This document shows, in pieces, positions 6,524 through 14,636 of a stretch of 15,546 nt of DNA. Under the pieces are notes generated by a model that saw only the letters and a program-made list of their open reading frames with translations, had not been told where the DNA came from and made no database searches. The stretch spans positions 1 to 15,546 of the forward strand of contig CAMQBR010000048.1 in assembly GCA_946999045.1 (NCBI GenBank), given 5' to 3'. The stretch's first letter is position 1. Each line of letters begins with the position of its first letter. Source of the stretch: an uncultured Prevotella sp. (GTDB lineage Bacteria; Bacteroidota; Bacteroidia; Bacteroidales; Bacteroidaceae). The position numbers and the translations under genes are program-made.

Positions 6524-9085
6524 ATGAAAATTAAAACTGGTTATGCCAACTCTCCTCAGTGGAAAGAGTTGACCATTAAGTCGAGATTGCCTGAGCAATT
6601 AAAGTGTCTAGACGAATTAGCACATAACATGTGGTTCGGTTGGAATCATGATGCGCGTAGCTTGTTTAAGAGCTTAGACGAGAAATTGTATGAAGATGTA
6701 GGGCACAATCCAGTACTGTTACTCGAACGTCTTAGCTATGAGCGTAAAGAAGAGATTGTACACAACAAGGCTATGATGAAACGCATAGAGGATGTGTACG
6801 CAGAGTTTAGAAAGTACATGGATGTGAAGCCTGACAGCAAACGCCCATCAGTAGCTTACTTTTGTATGGAATATGGACTCAACCAAGTACTGAAGATTTA
6901 CTCAGGTGGTTTGGGAATGTTGGCTGGTGACTACCTAAAAGAGGCTTCTGATAGTAATGTTGATATGTGTGCCGTAGGTTTCTTGTACCGCTATGGCTAT
7001 TTTAAGCAATCGTTGAGTATGGAAGGTCAACAAATTGCTCAATACGATGCACAAAACTTTAGTTCGCTTCCTATTGAGCGTGTACTTGATAAGGCTGGCA
7101 ATCCTATGGTTATTGATGTTCCTTATGTTGACTATATGGTACATGCTTACTTGTGGCGTGTAAACGTTGGACGCATTAGCTTATACTTGTTAGATACTGA
7201 TAACGAACTCAATTCAGAGTTCGACAAACCAATTACTCACTCATTGTATGGTGGCGATTGGGAGAATCGTTTGAAACAAGAGATATTGTTAGGTATAGGT
7301 GGTATATTGGCCTTGAAGAAGTTGGGTATCAAGAAAGATATTTATCACTGTAATGAGGGACACGCTGCCCTTTGCAACTTACAACGTTTGTGCGATTACA
7401 TAGAAGAGGGTATGACCTTTAATGAGGCTCTTGAGCTTGTAAAAGCATCGGGTATTTACACCTGTCATACTCCAGTACCTGCTGGACACGACTACTTTGA
7501 TGAGGGCTTGTTTGGTAAGTATATGGGTAAATATCCTGCTCGTTTGGGTATCTCTTGGGATGAATTTATTGGTATGGGGCGTATCAATCCAGATGATCAC
7601 AATGAGCGTTTCTGTATGAGTACCTTTGCTTGCAACACCTGTCAGGAAGTTAATGGTGTAAGTAAGTTACACGGATGGGTTAGCCAAAAAATGTTTGCGC
7701 CTATTTGGAAGGGATATTATCCTGAAGAGATACATGTAGGATATGTAACAAATGGTGTTCACTTGCCAACATGGGCATCAAGCGAGTTCCGTGCTATTTA
7801 CGACAAGTACTTCGATAAGTCGTTTATAAGCGACCAGAGCAATGAAGAAATTTGGCATGCTATTCTCAATGTTCCTAACGATGAGATTTGGCAAACTCGT
7901 ATGGCTTTGAAGAATAAGTTGGTTACTTATATCCGTGAGAAGTTTACAGAAAACTGGTTGAAGAACCAAGGCGATCCTTCTCGTGTAGTATCATTGTTAC
8001 AACGTATTAACCCTAACGCACTGATGATAGGCTTCTGCCGTCGTTTTGCTACCTACAAACGTGCCCATTTGTTGTTTACAGATATTGAACGTTTGTCTAA
8101 GATTGTTAACAATCCTGAGCGTCCAGTATTGTTCTTCTTCTCTGGTAAAGCTCACCCAGCTGATGGCGCAGGACAAGGCTTAATTAAGAGAATCTACGAG
8201 ATTAGTCAACGTCCTGAGTTCTTAGGTAAGATTATCTTTTTGGAAGACTACGATATGGAGTTGGCTCGTCGCTTAGTATCTGGTGTTGATGTTTGGATGA
8301 ATACGCCTACACGTCCTTTAGAGGCTTCTGGCACATCTGGTGAGAAAGCTGAACTTAATGGTGTTATCAATCTTTCAGTTCTTGACGGATGGTGGGTTGA
8401 AGGTTATCGAGAAGGTGCTGGATGGGCATTACCTCAGAAACGTACTTACGAAAACCAGAGTTATCAAGACCAGTTGGATGCTGCTACTATCTACTCTTTG
8501 TTGGAAAACGAGATTATTCCAATGTATTATAACAAGAACAAGAAAGGGTACAGCGAGCAGTGGCTTGACGTTATTAAAAAGTCGATATCTACCATTGCGC
8601 CTCATTATACAATGAAGCGTCAGTTGGATGATTACTATACAACATTCTATAATCTACAGGCTAAACGCTTTGCTAAATTGGCTGCCAATAAAGGTAAATT
8701 AGCTAAAGAGATTGCTCATTGGAAGGAATCTGTAGCTGAGCGTTGGGATGCTATCCACGTTGTTTCTAAGGATACTAAGTTCTTGGAGAATGGCGGTGAG
8801 ACAGGTGTTACTTACAAACTACAGTATGTTATTGATGAACAAGGTTTACAAGATGCTGTTGGTTTGGAACTTGTATCATTGAAAACTTATCCTGATGCAG
8901 ACGGCAGGGAGCTTTACAGCATTCGTCCTTTCAAGGTAGTATCTCACAAAGGCAACTTGTATACCTTTGAAACAGAGATTGAACCTGATGTTGCTGGTGC
9001 TTTCAAATCATGTGTTCGTATGTATCCTAAGAATGACGAGTTAGCTAACCGTCAGGACTTCTGTTACGTTAAGTGGCTCGACTAA
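6524..9085 (+). CDS. glgP: Alpha-glucan (glycogen) phosphorylase, DUF3417/GT35
   Basis: An 853-residue PLP-dependent phosphorylase releasing glucose-1-phosphate from alpha-1,4-glucan. An N-terminal DUF3417 segment (about 1-110, including HNMWFGWNHDARSLF) is followed by the GT35 catalytic domain: YFCMEYGLNQVLKIYSGGLG near 112-131, NEGHAAL, TCHTPVPAGHD, and the cofactor site EASGTSGEKAELNG, where K608 should form the Schiff base with PLP, followed by VLDGWWVEG. An earlier in-frame ATG at 6455 lies inside glgA; the ATG at 6524 is preferred because it follows a purine-rich AAGGAAA and the family starts at MKIKTGYA-like sequence. Spacing of 13 bp to glgA implies co-transcription, pairing synthesis with breakdown. 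A strong palindrome follows the gene. Confidence 0.95.
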   Translation: MKIKTGYANSPQWKELTIKSRLPEQLKCLDELAHNMWFGWNHDARSLFKSLDEKLYEDVGHNPVLLLERLSYERKEEIVHNKAMMKRIEDVYAEFRKYMDVKPDSKRPSVAYFCMEYGLNQVLKIYSGGLGMLAGDYLKEASDSNVDMCAVGFLYRYGYFKQSLSMEGQQIAQYDAQNFSSLPIERVLDKAGNPMVIDVPYVDYMVHAYLWRVNVGRISLYLLDTDNELNSEFDKPITHSLYGGDWENRLKQEILLGIGGILALKKLGIKKDIYHCNEGHAALCNLQRLCDYIEEGMTFNEALELVKASGIYTCHTPVPAGHDYFDEGLFGKYMGKYPARLGISWDEFIGMGRINPDDHNERFCMSTFACNTCQEVNGVSKLHGWVSQKMFAPIWKGYYPEEIHVGYVTNGVHLPTWASSEFRAIYDKYFDKSFISDQSNEEIWHAILNVPNDEIWQTRMALKNKLVTYIREKFTENWLKNQGDPSRVVSLLQRINPNALMIGFCRRFATYKRAHLLFTDIERLSKIVNNPERPVLFFFSGKAHPADGAGQGLIKRIYEISQRPEFLGKIIFLEDYDMELARRLVSGVDVWMNTPTRPLEASGTSGEKAELNGVINLSVLDGWWVEGYREGAGWALPQKRTYENQSYQDQLDAATIYSLLENEIIPMYYNKNKKGYSEQWLDVIKKSISTIAPHYTMKRQLDDYYTTFYNLQAKRFAKLAANKGKLAKEIAHWKESVAERWDAIHVVSKDTKFLENGGETGVTYKLQYVIDEQGLQDAVGLELVSLKTYPDADGRELYSIRPFKVVSHKGNLYTFETEIEPDVAGAFKSCVRMYPKNDELANRQDFCYVKWLD

Positions 9086-9115
9086 TTATTGACTTGAGAT
9101 ATTATAAGATAAGGA

Positions 9116-9145
9116 GGGTAAGCATCCAATATTGGATGCTTACCC
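9116..9145 (+). terminator. Hairpin after glgP
   Basis: A perfect 14-bp inverted repeat, GGGTAAGCATCCAA (9116-9129), two bases, then its exact complement (9132-9145), followed by only a short T stretch (TTTAG). Probably the 3' end of the glgA-glgP transcript; the weak T tract leaves room for an RNA-stabilising role instead. Confidence 0.7.
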
Positions 9146-9184
9146 TTTAGCGTCTTTCGTTGTTAAATAATAAGGTGTTTTGAT

Positions 9185-9202
9185 CACGGCTCTTTCATTT
9201 AA
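9185..9202 (+). repeat. Terminal inverted repeat, copy 1
   Basis: CACGGCTCTTTCATTTAA, identical to the reverse complement of 9827-9844. It lies on the side of the transposase stop codon. Confidence 0.85.
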
Positions 9203-9307
9203 GAATGAATTGAAGACATAGCTTCCCTTACCCGACTCATGTACGAATCAAGAAAATATTGTGTATGTATATCAATAAGTTATGCCGTTATCAAAATTTG
9301 ATTATTT

Positions 9308-9745
9308 TCATTTTTGATACAGAAAATACAATAGTTTTGTGAAACACAATGAAACATGTCTCATCAGTTCTGCCATGCCCTTTCTTCTGTCGGATTTCGT
9401 CTTTCTTCGTCCTCGCCATATTGAGAACACGAAGTAGACAATTCTTTGTATGGTAGCTAAATTGCGAGCAGCCCTTGCCAACTTTTGTTTTATCTTGTCT
9501 TGTAACAGGTTACGATCCAGCCCCCAGTGCATTCTTTCTATCAACCAGTGATTACGCACCAATGCCCCTAATCTTGGTGTATTCGCTGGCAGGCTGCTTA
9601 CATACAGCCTTTTCTCAACAGTGCAGATTCCTGTTGACTTTTTGACAGTTTTACACCCATATTCTATGATGGTCAGATTGCCATTCCACTTTTCCTTGCT
9701 TGCAATGAGGTCAGTCCCATCAAACACACGATAGTTTCTCTTCTC
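9308..9745 (-). pseudogene. ISAs1-family transposase, C-terminal fragment
   Basis: From about 9745 down, the minus strand encodes RNYRVFDGTDLIASKEKWN, then a TVEKRLYVSSLPANTPRLGA stretch, RNHWLIERMHWGLDRNLLQD, and ends FTKLLYFLYQK with TGA at 9310-9308. The YVSSLP and RNHWxIExMHWxLD patterns are the hallmark C-terminal part of ISAs1-family DDE transposases. A stop (TAA) lies a few codons upstream of the fragment, and the N-terminal catalytic Asp residues are absent, so no active enzyme can be made. The remaining frame has no internal stops, suggesting a fairly recent deletion. An apparent GTG start at 9727 is incidental. Confidence 0.85.
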
Positions 9746-9826
9746 ATTTTTTTAGAAAAGAACAGCTTTCACAATGTTACTGGTGTGCTATAAAATAATG
9801 ATATTTAGAAAAAGAACCAAAACTTT

Positions 9827-9844
9827 TTAAATGAAAGAGCCGTG
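9827..9844 (-). repeat. Terminal inverted repeat, copy 2
   Basis: Exact reverse complement of 9185-9202. It lies on the side where the transposase gene would have begun; about 80 bp of AT-rich end sequence separates it from the transposase fragment. Confidence 0.85.
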
Positions 9845-9897
9845 GACTTTACGAAAAAAAATACGAGAGAAAATTCTTTTTTCTCACAATATCCCCT

Positions 9898-9905
9898 TAT
9901 CTTTG
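9898..9905 (+). promoter_or_regulatory. -7 box upstream of hflX
   Basis: TATCTTTG fits TAnnTTTG; the matching -33 region is only a T-rich run (ttcttttttc). It would give a leader of about 140 nt for hflX. The box lies about 55 bp outside the deleted IS element. Confidence 0.5.
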
Positions 9906-10049
9906 CAATAGGTTATTCGAGTTATGCAAAGCGTTGTATATCAATATTGAAGATAGATCGCTAAATTATTACCTATTACATTTCATAACTCATTAGGCAA
10001 TTGAATGCCAATCATTTGAACCCAAATGATAGATTTTATAAGAAAGAAA

Positions 10050-11300
10050 ATGAAAGAATTTGTCATATCAGAAGCTAAAGCAGAAACAGCTATCCTTGTT
10101 GGACTAATTACTCAGGAACAAAACGAAGCTAAAACAAAAGAATATCTTGATGAATTGGAATTCTTGGCTGACACAGCTGGAGCTGTTACTGTAAAGAGAT
10201 TTATACAAAAGGCAGGTGGACCTAATGCCGTAACGTACGTGGGCAAAGGTAAACTTGAAGAGATAAAGCAATATATAGAAGCAGAAGAAGATAACGGAAA
10301 TTCTATTGGTATGGTGATCTTCGATGATGAATTATCGGCTAAGCAGATAAGAAACATCGAAAAGGAACTAAAGATTAAAATCTTAGACCGTACCTCTCTA
10401 ATACTTGACATTTTTGCCATGCGTGCCCAAACAGCTAATGCAAAGACACAGGTAGAATTAGCTCAACATCGATATATGTTACCCCGATTGCAACGTTTGT
10501 GGACACACTTGGAACGACAAGGTGGTGGCTCTGGCTCTGGTGGCGGTAAAGGCTCAGTAGGTCTACGTGGTCCAGGTGAAACACAGTTAGAGATGGACAA
10601 ACGTATTATCTTGCAGCGTATCACCTTGCTAAAACAACGACTCAAAGAAATAGATAAGCAGAAAACTACGCAACGTAAAAACCGTGGCAGGTTGATACGT
10701 GTAGCTTTGGTAGGATATACCAACGTGGGCAAATCTACCATTATGAACTTATTGGCTAAGAGCGAAGTATTTGCCGAAAATAAATTGTTTGCTACGCTCG
10801 ACACTACTGTAAGAAAGGTGGTCATCAATAACCTGCCGTTCTTATTGGCTGACACCGTTGGATTTATAAGAAAGTTGCCAACCGACCTTGTTGACTCTTT
10901 TAAATCAACCTTGGACGAAGTGCGAGAAGCCGACTTCTTACTGCATGTAGTAGATATTTCGCATCCCGATTTTGAAGAACAGATAAAAGTAGTAGAAAAT
11001 ACATTAAAAGATTTAGGGTGCGCCAATAAGCCTTCCATGATAGTATTTAACAAAATAGATAACTACAAGTGGGTTAACAAAGAGACTGACGACCTGACAC
11101 CAATAACCAAAGAGAATATAACATTTGATAAGCTGAAGTGCACTTGGATGGCTCTTCTCAATGAAAATTGCATTTTTATTTCGGCAAAAGACAAACAAAA
11201 CATAAATGAGTTTAAGAGCACTTTATACAAATTAGTACGACAGCTACATGTACAAAAATATCCATACAACGATTTTTTGTATCCAATAACAGAAGAATAA
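10050..11300 (+). CDS. hflX: Ribosome-associated GTPase HflX
   Basis: A 416-residue (from this start) Obg-HflX family GTPase; relatives bind the 50S subunit and rescue or split stalled ribosomes, notably under heat stress. An N-terminal HflX domain (about 1-200) contains the glycine-rich loop beginning at residue 158 and the signature GPGETQLEMDKR at 174-185. The G domain shows G1 GYTNVGKS (222-229), G3 DTVGF (268-272) and G4 NKID (334-337). An in-frame ATG at 10026 would add eight residues (MIDFIRKK); 10050 is preferred because Bacteroidetes homologues characteristically begin MKEFVISE and a purine-rich AAGAAAGAAA precedes it. The gene lies upstream of the DUF4954 gene with a small hairpin between. 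Confidence 0.95.
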   Translation: MKEFVISEAKAETAILVGLITQEQNEAKTKEYLDELEFLADTAGAVTVKRFIQKAGGPNAVTYVGKGKLEEIKQYIEAEEDNGNSIGMVIFDDELSAKQIRNIEKELKIKILDRTSLILDIFAMRAQTANAKTQVELAQHRYMLPRLQRLWTHLERQGGGSGSGGGKGSVGLRGPGETQLEMDKRIILQRITLLKQRLKEIDKQKTTQRKNRGRLIRVALVGYTNVGKSTIMNLLAKSEVFAENKLFATLDTTVRKVVINNLPFLLADTVGFIRKLPTDLVDSFKSTLDEVREADFLLHVVDISHPDFEEQIKVVENTLKDLGCANKPSMIVFNKIDNYKWVNKETDDLTPITKENITFDKLKCTWMALLNENCIFISAKDKQNINEFKSTLYKLVRQLHVQKYPYNDFLYPITEE

Positions 11301-11309
11301 TATGGGGGG

Positions 11310-11326
11310 GCGACATTTTCTGTCGC
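11310..11326 (+). terminator. Weak hairpin between hflX and the DUF4954 gene
   Basis: GCGACA (11310-11315), five-base loop, TGTCGC (11321-11326), immediately after a run of seven G (11304-11310). The following sequence (tctataataa) is only partly T-rich, so termination would be leaky and some read-through into the next gene is likely. Confidence 0.4.
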
Positions 11327-11351
11327 TCTATAATAACCAAAATAAACGCAA

Positions 11352-13208
11352 ATGAAACAATACCGACACTTAACAAATGAGGAAATTTACACCTTAGAAG
11401 AGCACAACTGCTGGGCTGAAAACTGGCAAGACGTGCAAGTAGCCGATGGCTTTAAGCCCAACTATATGCAGCGGGTTATGATGTATGGCAACGTCTTTAT
11501 AGGTGCCTTTGAAGACAATATAGAGGTGAGTCGTGACTTTTACAAACATGCCGGTATCAACAATGCTACATTGCGCAATGTAACTATAGGCGATAATTGT
11601 CTTATTGAGAATATTGGCAATTACATCAATTGTTACACCATTGGCGACAATTGTTATATATCTAACGTGTGTATCATGGAAACAACCGAGGGAGCTACTT
11701 ACGGTGAAGGCAATTTGGTATCAGTACTCAATGAGGTAGGAGATGGCAACATTGTCTTGTTCAGAGACTTAAACAGCCAATTTGCCGCATTCATGGTTCA
11801 ACATTTCAATGATAAAGCACTGAAAGAATCCATAAGAAGACTGATAAAAGAAGATATAAACTTGCACCAACCAGATCAAGGCTTATTGGGAAACGACATA
11901 AAGATAGTAAATACCAAGGAGATAACTAACACGATAATTTTTGACGGATGTGAGATAAATGGAGCCTCTCGACTAAGCGATTGTACTATATTGAGCAGCG
12001 AAAATGCCAATGTGTACATTGGTACAGGTGTTATTTGTGAAAACTCTATAATATCCAACGGTTCGTCTATCATCAACAGCGTAAAGATGCAAGACTGTTT
12101 TGTGGGTGAAGCCTGCCAAATAAGCAACGGCTTTACCGCATCACAAAGTGTATTCTTCGCCAATAGTTATATGTCGAACGGAGAGGCTTGCGCTGCTTTC
12201 TGTGGTCCGTTTACTGCCAGTCATCACAAAGGCAGCTTACTCATTGGGGGCATGTTCTCGTTTTACAATGCAGGTTCGGCAACCAATTTTAGCAATCATG
12301 CATACAAAATGGGGCCTATACACTATGGTTTTTTACAACGTGGATGCAAAACTGCCAGTGGCGCATATCTGTTAATGCCTGCCAATATTGGTACTTTCTC
12401 GGTATGTTTCGGAAAACTTATGTATCACCCTGACACGCATTGCTTGCCTTTCTCTTACCTCACGGCTTACAACGATATTATGTATTTAACGCCAGGCAGA
12501 AATATTACAACGGTAGGATTGTATCGTGATATTCGTAAATGGCCAAAACGCGACTTACGTCCACAGACAGCTCAAAAGAGTATTGTTAACTTTGACTGGC
12601 TTTCTCCCTTCTCAGTTGGTGAAATTATTGAGGGTAAAAAAATATTGGAAAAACTGCAAGATGCATCGGGCGACATGGTGGGATTATACAATTATCACAA
12701 CTATGTTATCAAAGCGCACTCTTTGCAAAAGGGTATTAAAAACTATGATATGGCTTTGCGCATATATATGGGTGCCGTACTGAAACGTGTATTAAGGCGT
12801 GATGCTAACCTCACACCTCCAACTTCTATGGTAGGTGTAGGAAAGTGGACCGACTTATCTGGGTTATTGACACCTGTTTCTGAAGAACAGCGTTTAATAG
12901 ATGACATCAAAAGCGGTAACCTTGAAACGGTTCAAGATGTATTGCAGCGTTTTGAAGATATTCATAGTCATTACACAGAATACCTATGGGCATGGACTTA
13001 CGATGTTATCCGTGAGTATTATCATTTGGATGCCATAACGCTTGAGGATGCTAAGTACATACATGAGGACTATATTCGTGCCCGTAGAGAGTGGATTGCA
13101 GAGATCCGAAAGGATGCCGAAAAAGAATATGCTATGGGCGATGTTGAACAAAGCGTATTTGATGATTTTATTAAAAAACTTGACCACGAAGTAGACTACG
13201 AGGACTAA
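11352..13208 (+). CDS. DUF4954-type protein with left-handed beta-helix repeats
   Basis: A 618-residue protein matching the DUF4954 family of Bacteroidetes and some other anaerobes (function not established). From about residue 70 to 330 it shows repeated hexapeptide-like turns of a left-handed beta-helix, for example NVTIGDNCLIENI, NCYTIGDNCYISNVCIM and VYIGTGVICENSIISNGSSI. The same fold builds bacterial acyl- and sugar-nucleotide transferases, so a transferase or binding role is possible but not shown. The C-terminal third is helical and charged (ending KKLDHEVDYED). No signal peptide, so it is expected in the cytoplasm. It begins 51 bp after hflX on the same strand; the pairing may be operonic or incidental. 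Confidence 0.85.
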   Translation: MKQYRHLTNEEIYTLEEHNCWAENWQDVQVADGFKPNYMQRVMMYGNVFIGAFEDNIEVSRDFYKHAGINNATLRNVTIGDNCLIENIGNYINCYTIGDNCYISNVCIMETTEGATYGEGNLVSVLNEVGDGNIVLFRDLNSQFAAFMVQHFNDKALKESIRRLIKEDINLHQPDQGLLGNDIKIVNTKEITNTIIFDGCEINGASRLSDCTILSSENANVYIGTGVICENSIISNGSSIINSVKMQDCFVGEACQISNGFTASQSVFFANSYMSNGEACAAFCGPFTASHHKGSLLIGGMFSFYNAGSATNFSNHAYKMGPIHYGFLQRGCKTASGAYLLMPANIGTFSVCFGKLMYHPDTHCLPFSYLTAYNDIMYLTPGRNITTVGLYRDIRKWPKRDLRPQTAQKSIVNFDWLSPFSVGEIIEGKKILEKLQDASGDMVGLYNYHNYVIKAHSLQKGIKNYDMALRIYMGAVLKRVLRRDANLTPPTSMVGVGKWTDLSGLLTPVSEEQRLIDDIKSGNLETVQDVLQRFEDIHSHYTEYLWAWTYDVIREYYHLDAITLEDAKYIHEDYIRARREWIAEIRKDAEKEYAMGDVEQSVFDDFIKKLDHEVDYED

Positions 13209-13271
13209 AACTCTCCCATCTTTTCTGAAAGGAAGGGTAATAAGATTCACTATATAGTTATTATACGATTA

Positions 13272-13966
13272 GTAGACTTTGAGATATTTTGCAGCACACT
13301 CGAAAAACTTCTCATAAAAACAAATGGCAATTCTTCTACTGGTCGTCCACAGATTGATACCATATACATTTATATTCAAAGTGTTGCAGAAACATATACC
13401 ACCACAACAGACACAAACGTGCATAACTCCTATATGCACCCTTGTTTTAAGATAAGGATAAAGGACAGAATTTATATCAGAATGCTGGTTACGTAGCGAA
13501 AAATGATATTGTAAAAGCACATGGTATGAATCATGGGAGGGGTTTTCTATAAATTAGCTTTGACATATTGTGAGACTATTTTTGAGGTCAATTTGTTTGT
13601 GAGTGAAGGAGTATAGCGAGCTATACTACTGAACGAACAAGCAAATTGAAACAAAAAAGAGTCCACAAGATGACAAAACGTAAGAAAACTGACATAAAAA
13701 ACTTTACGGTGGTAATTTATAGAACAGCCCTCATATTATTTGCGAGAAAGATTATCACAATTATCTTCTAACATATATACAAAAAAACAGAATAAGCCAC
13801 AAAGTCTAAAACAATCTGCAGAGTTGAGTATGGATTCGGACTTATTGAAGAAACGATGAAAGGTTCTCTTATCCGAGTATAGGGGAATGATGCGTGCAAA
13901 AGTCTATAATGCTTTAACAAACCTCGTATACAATATCTTTAGATGCGTAAAAAATAACATTTATTA
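13272..13966 (+). pseudogene. IS5-family transposase relic, split by a palindromic insertion
   Basis: Pieces of an IS5-family transposase appear in order but in shifting frames: VDFEIFCSTLEKLLIKTNGN then SSTGRPQID (from 13272), FKVLQKH after a frameshift, GQNLYQNAGYVAKNDIVKA then HGMNH (about 13463-13534), IICEKDYHNYLLTYIQKNR after the insertion (from 13734), and RAKVYNALTNLVYNIFRCV near the end, with a stop at 13964-13966. These match, in order, the GRPxxD N-terminal region, the GQxLYADSAYVG catalytic-Asp region, the ICEKGxRNxPLT region and the RAKxxxALTNLVYNxxR C-terminus of the family. The central part holding another catalytic Asp is deleted, several stops are present, and a 196-bp element interrupts the HGMNH/IICEK join. 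Clearly non-functional. Confidence 0.78.
13537..13732. mobile_element. MITE-like palindromic element nested in the IS5 relic
   Basis: A 196-bp unit whose ends are imperfect 20-bp inverted repeats (GAGGGGTTTTCTATAAATTA at 13537-13556; reverse complement of 13713-13732 matches at 18 of 20 positions). Complementarity continues inward through TCAATTTG (13588-13595 and 13642-13649) to a central AGTATAG-cgag-CTATACT hairpin at 13610-13627, so nearly the whole unit folds on itself; the right arm carries about 34 unpaired extra bases. It has no coding capacity. Removing it rejoins the transposase reading HGMNH-IICEK, which marks it as an insertion; flanks share CAT (13532-13534 and 13732-13734), compatible with a 2-4 bp target duplication whose exact limits are unclear. 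Confidence 0.7.
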
Positions 13967-14097
13967 GCCACGACTTGTTAACAACAAGAGATAATTGTGT
14001 CCTAACGTATCGTATAACCCATAAAATAAGGATGCTTACAAGCTTATAGAACATAACTTATACGAAATAGAGAAACAATGATAATCAATAGGTTTTA

Positions 14098-14113
14098 TTT
14101 ATAGAACATCACT
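14098..14113 (-). repeat. Possible solo end related to the palindromic element
   Basis: TTTATAGAACATCACT matches the right end of the 13537-13732 element (TTTATAGAACAGCCCT) at 14 of 16 positions. Since it follows the IS5 relic by about 130 bp, it may be the relic's own terminal repeat, which would make the palindromic unit a non-autonomous relative of the same IS. A related TATAGAACAT occurs at 14045-14054. The remaining sequence from 13967 to 14097 shows nothing else recognisable. Confidence 0.4.
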
Positions 14114-14131
14114 ATATTTTTAAACCAACAT

Positions 14132-14170
14132 AAAAAAACAAATCTGCCAATTATTGCTTAAAGCAGGTTT
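14132..14170 (-). terminator. Probable mscL terminator
   Basis: Minus strand AAACCTGC (14170-14163) can pair with GCAGATTT (14147-14140) with one mismatch across a 15-nt loop, followed by G and seven T (14138-14132). It begins right at the mscL stop codon. Confidence 0.55.
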
Positions 14171-14577
14171 TATAAATTACCACCGCATTTTTCTTTTAGC
14201 AAATCTCTTATCTCTGCGAGAAGCTTTTCTTGCAGAGATGGCTGAAGAGGTTGAGTCATATTTTCTTTCTTTTTGTTATCCTTTGCTATAGAATTTATTA
14301 CCTTTACAAGTATAAAGATACAAAATGCGATAATAAGAAACTCAACAACCTCTTGTATAAATTTGCCATAGTTAATAGTTACACATTCGCTTAATTTTAT
14401 ACTCAGTTTAGTAAAATCCACCTGTCCAATGGCAAAACCCAGCGGCGGCATTAGTATATCATTTACCAATGATGTTACAATTTTACCAAATGCACCACCT
14501 ATAATAACACCAACAGCCATATCCAACACATTGCCACGCATGACAAATTCTTTAAATTCCTTGAATAGTTTGCTCAT
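14170..14577 (-). CDS. mscL: Large-conductance mechanosensitive channel MscL
   Basis: A 135-residue inner-membrane channel subunit (homopentamer in the family) that opens under membrane tension to release solutes during hypo-osmotic shock. The N-terminal amphipathic helix (SKLFKEFKEFVMRGN) leads into TM1, which carries the pore-lining pattern DMAVGVIIGGAFGKIVTSLV (about 19-38), then DILMPPLGFAIG. A periplasmic loop of roughly 30 residues follows, then TM2 near residues 76-97, a Lys-rich KDNKKKE segment and the C-terminal helix LLAEIRDLLKE. All parts align with E. coli MscL and length is normal. Single gene, divergent from gapA, with its own terminator. Confidence 0.96.
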   Translation of the reverse strand: MSKLFKEFKEFVMRGNVLDMAVGVIIGGAFGKIVTSLVNDILMPPLGFAIGQVDFTKLSIKLSECVTINYGKFIQEVVEFLIIAFCIFILVKVINSIAKDNKKKENMTQPLQPSLQEKLLAEIRDLLKEKCGGNL

Positions 14578-14616
14578 AGTTTATTTTTTTTATATAATTT
14601 AATACTCTTGTTCTAT

Positions 14617-14625
14617 GCAAATGTA
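14617..14625 (-). promoter_or_regulatory. -7 box upstream of mscL
   Basis: Minus strand TACATTTGC (14625-14617) fits TAnnTTTG, about 40 bp above the mscL start. No clear -33 TTG at 19-21 bp; that position falls on the opposing gapA box. Confidence 0.55.
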
Positions 14626-14636
14626 GAAAAAAAATG

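Larger units (their letters stand above)
9185..9844 (-). mobile_element. Internally deleted ISAs1-type insertion sequence
   Basis: A 660-bp element bounded by perfect 18-bp terminal inverted repeats (CACGGCTCTTTCATTTAA at 9185-9202 and its complement at 9827-9844), with a few further partial matches inward. Full ISAs1-type elements are about 1.2-1.5 kb with one transposase gene of roughly 370 codons. Only about the last 145 codons remain, so the 5' two-thirds of the gene has been lost while both ends persist. No target-site duplication is visible in the flanks (gttttgat on the left, gactttac on the right). Ends and surviving gene agree in orientation, gene reading on the minus strand. Confidence 0.78.

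Noticed and set aside
10463..11053. Long minus-strand open frame (196 residues) within hflX
   Set aside because: A shadow of hflX, whose GTPase motifs are intact on the plus strand.
13269..13520. Minus-strand open frame of 83 residues rich in Cys and Tyr
   Set aside because: It lies antisense to the IS5 transposase fragments, whose plus-strand frames show family motifs; the minus frame has none.
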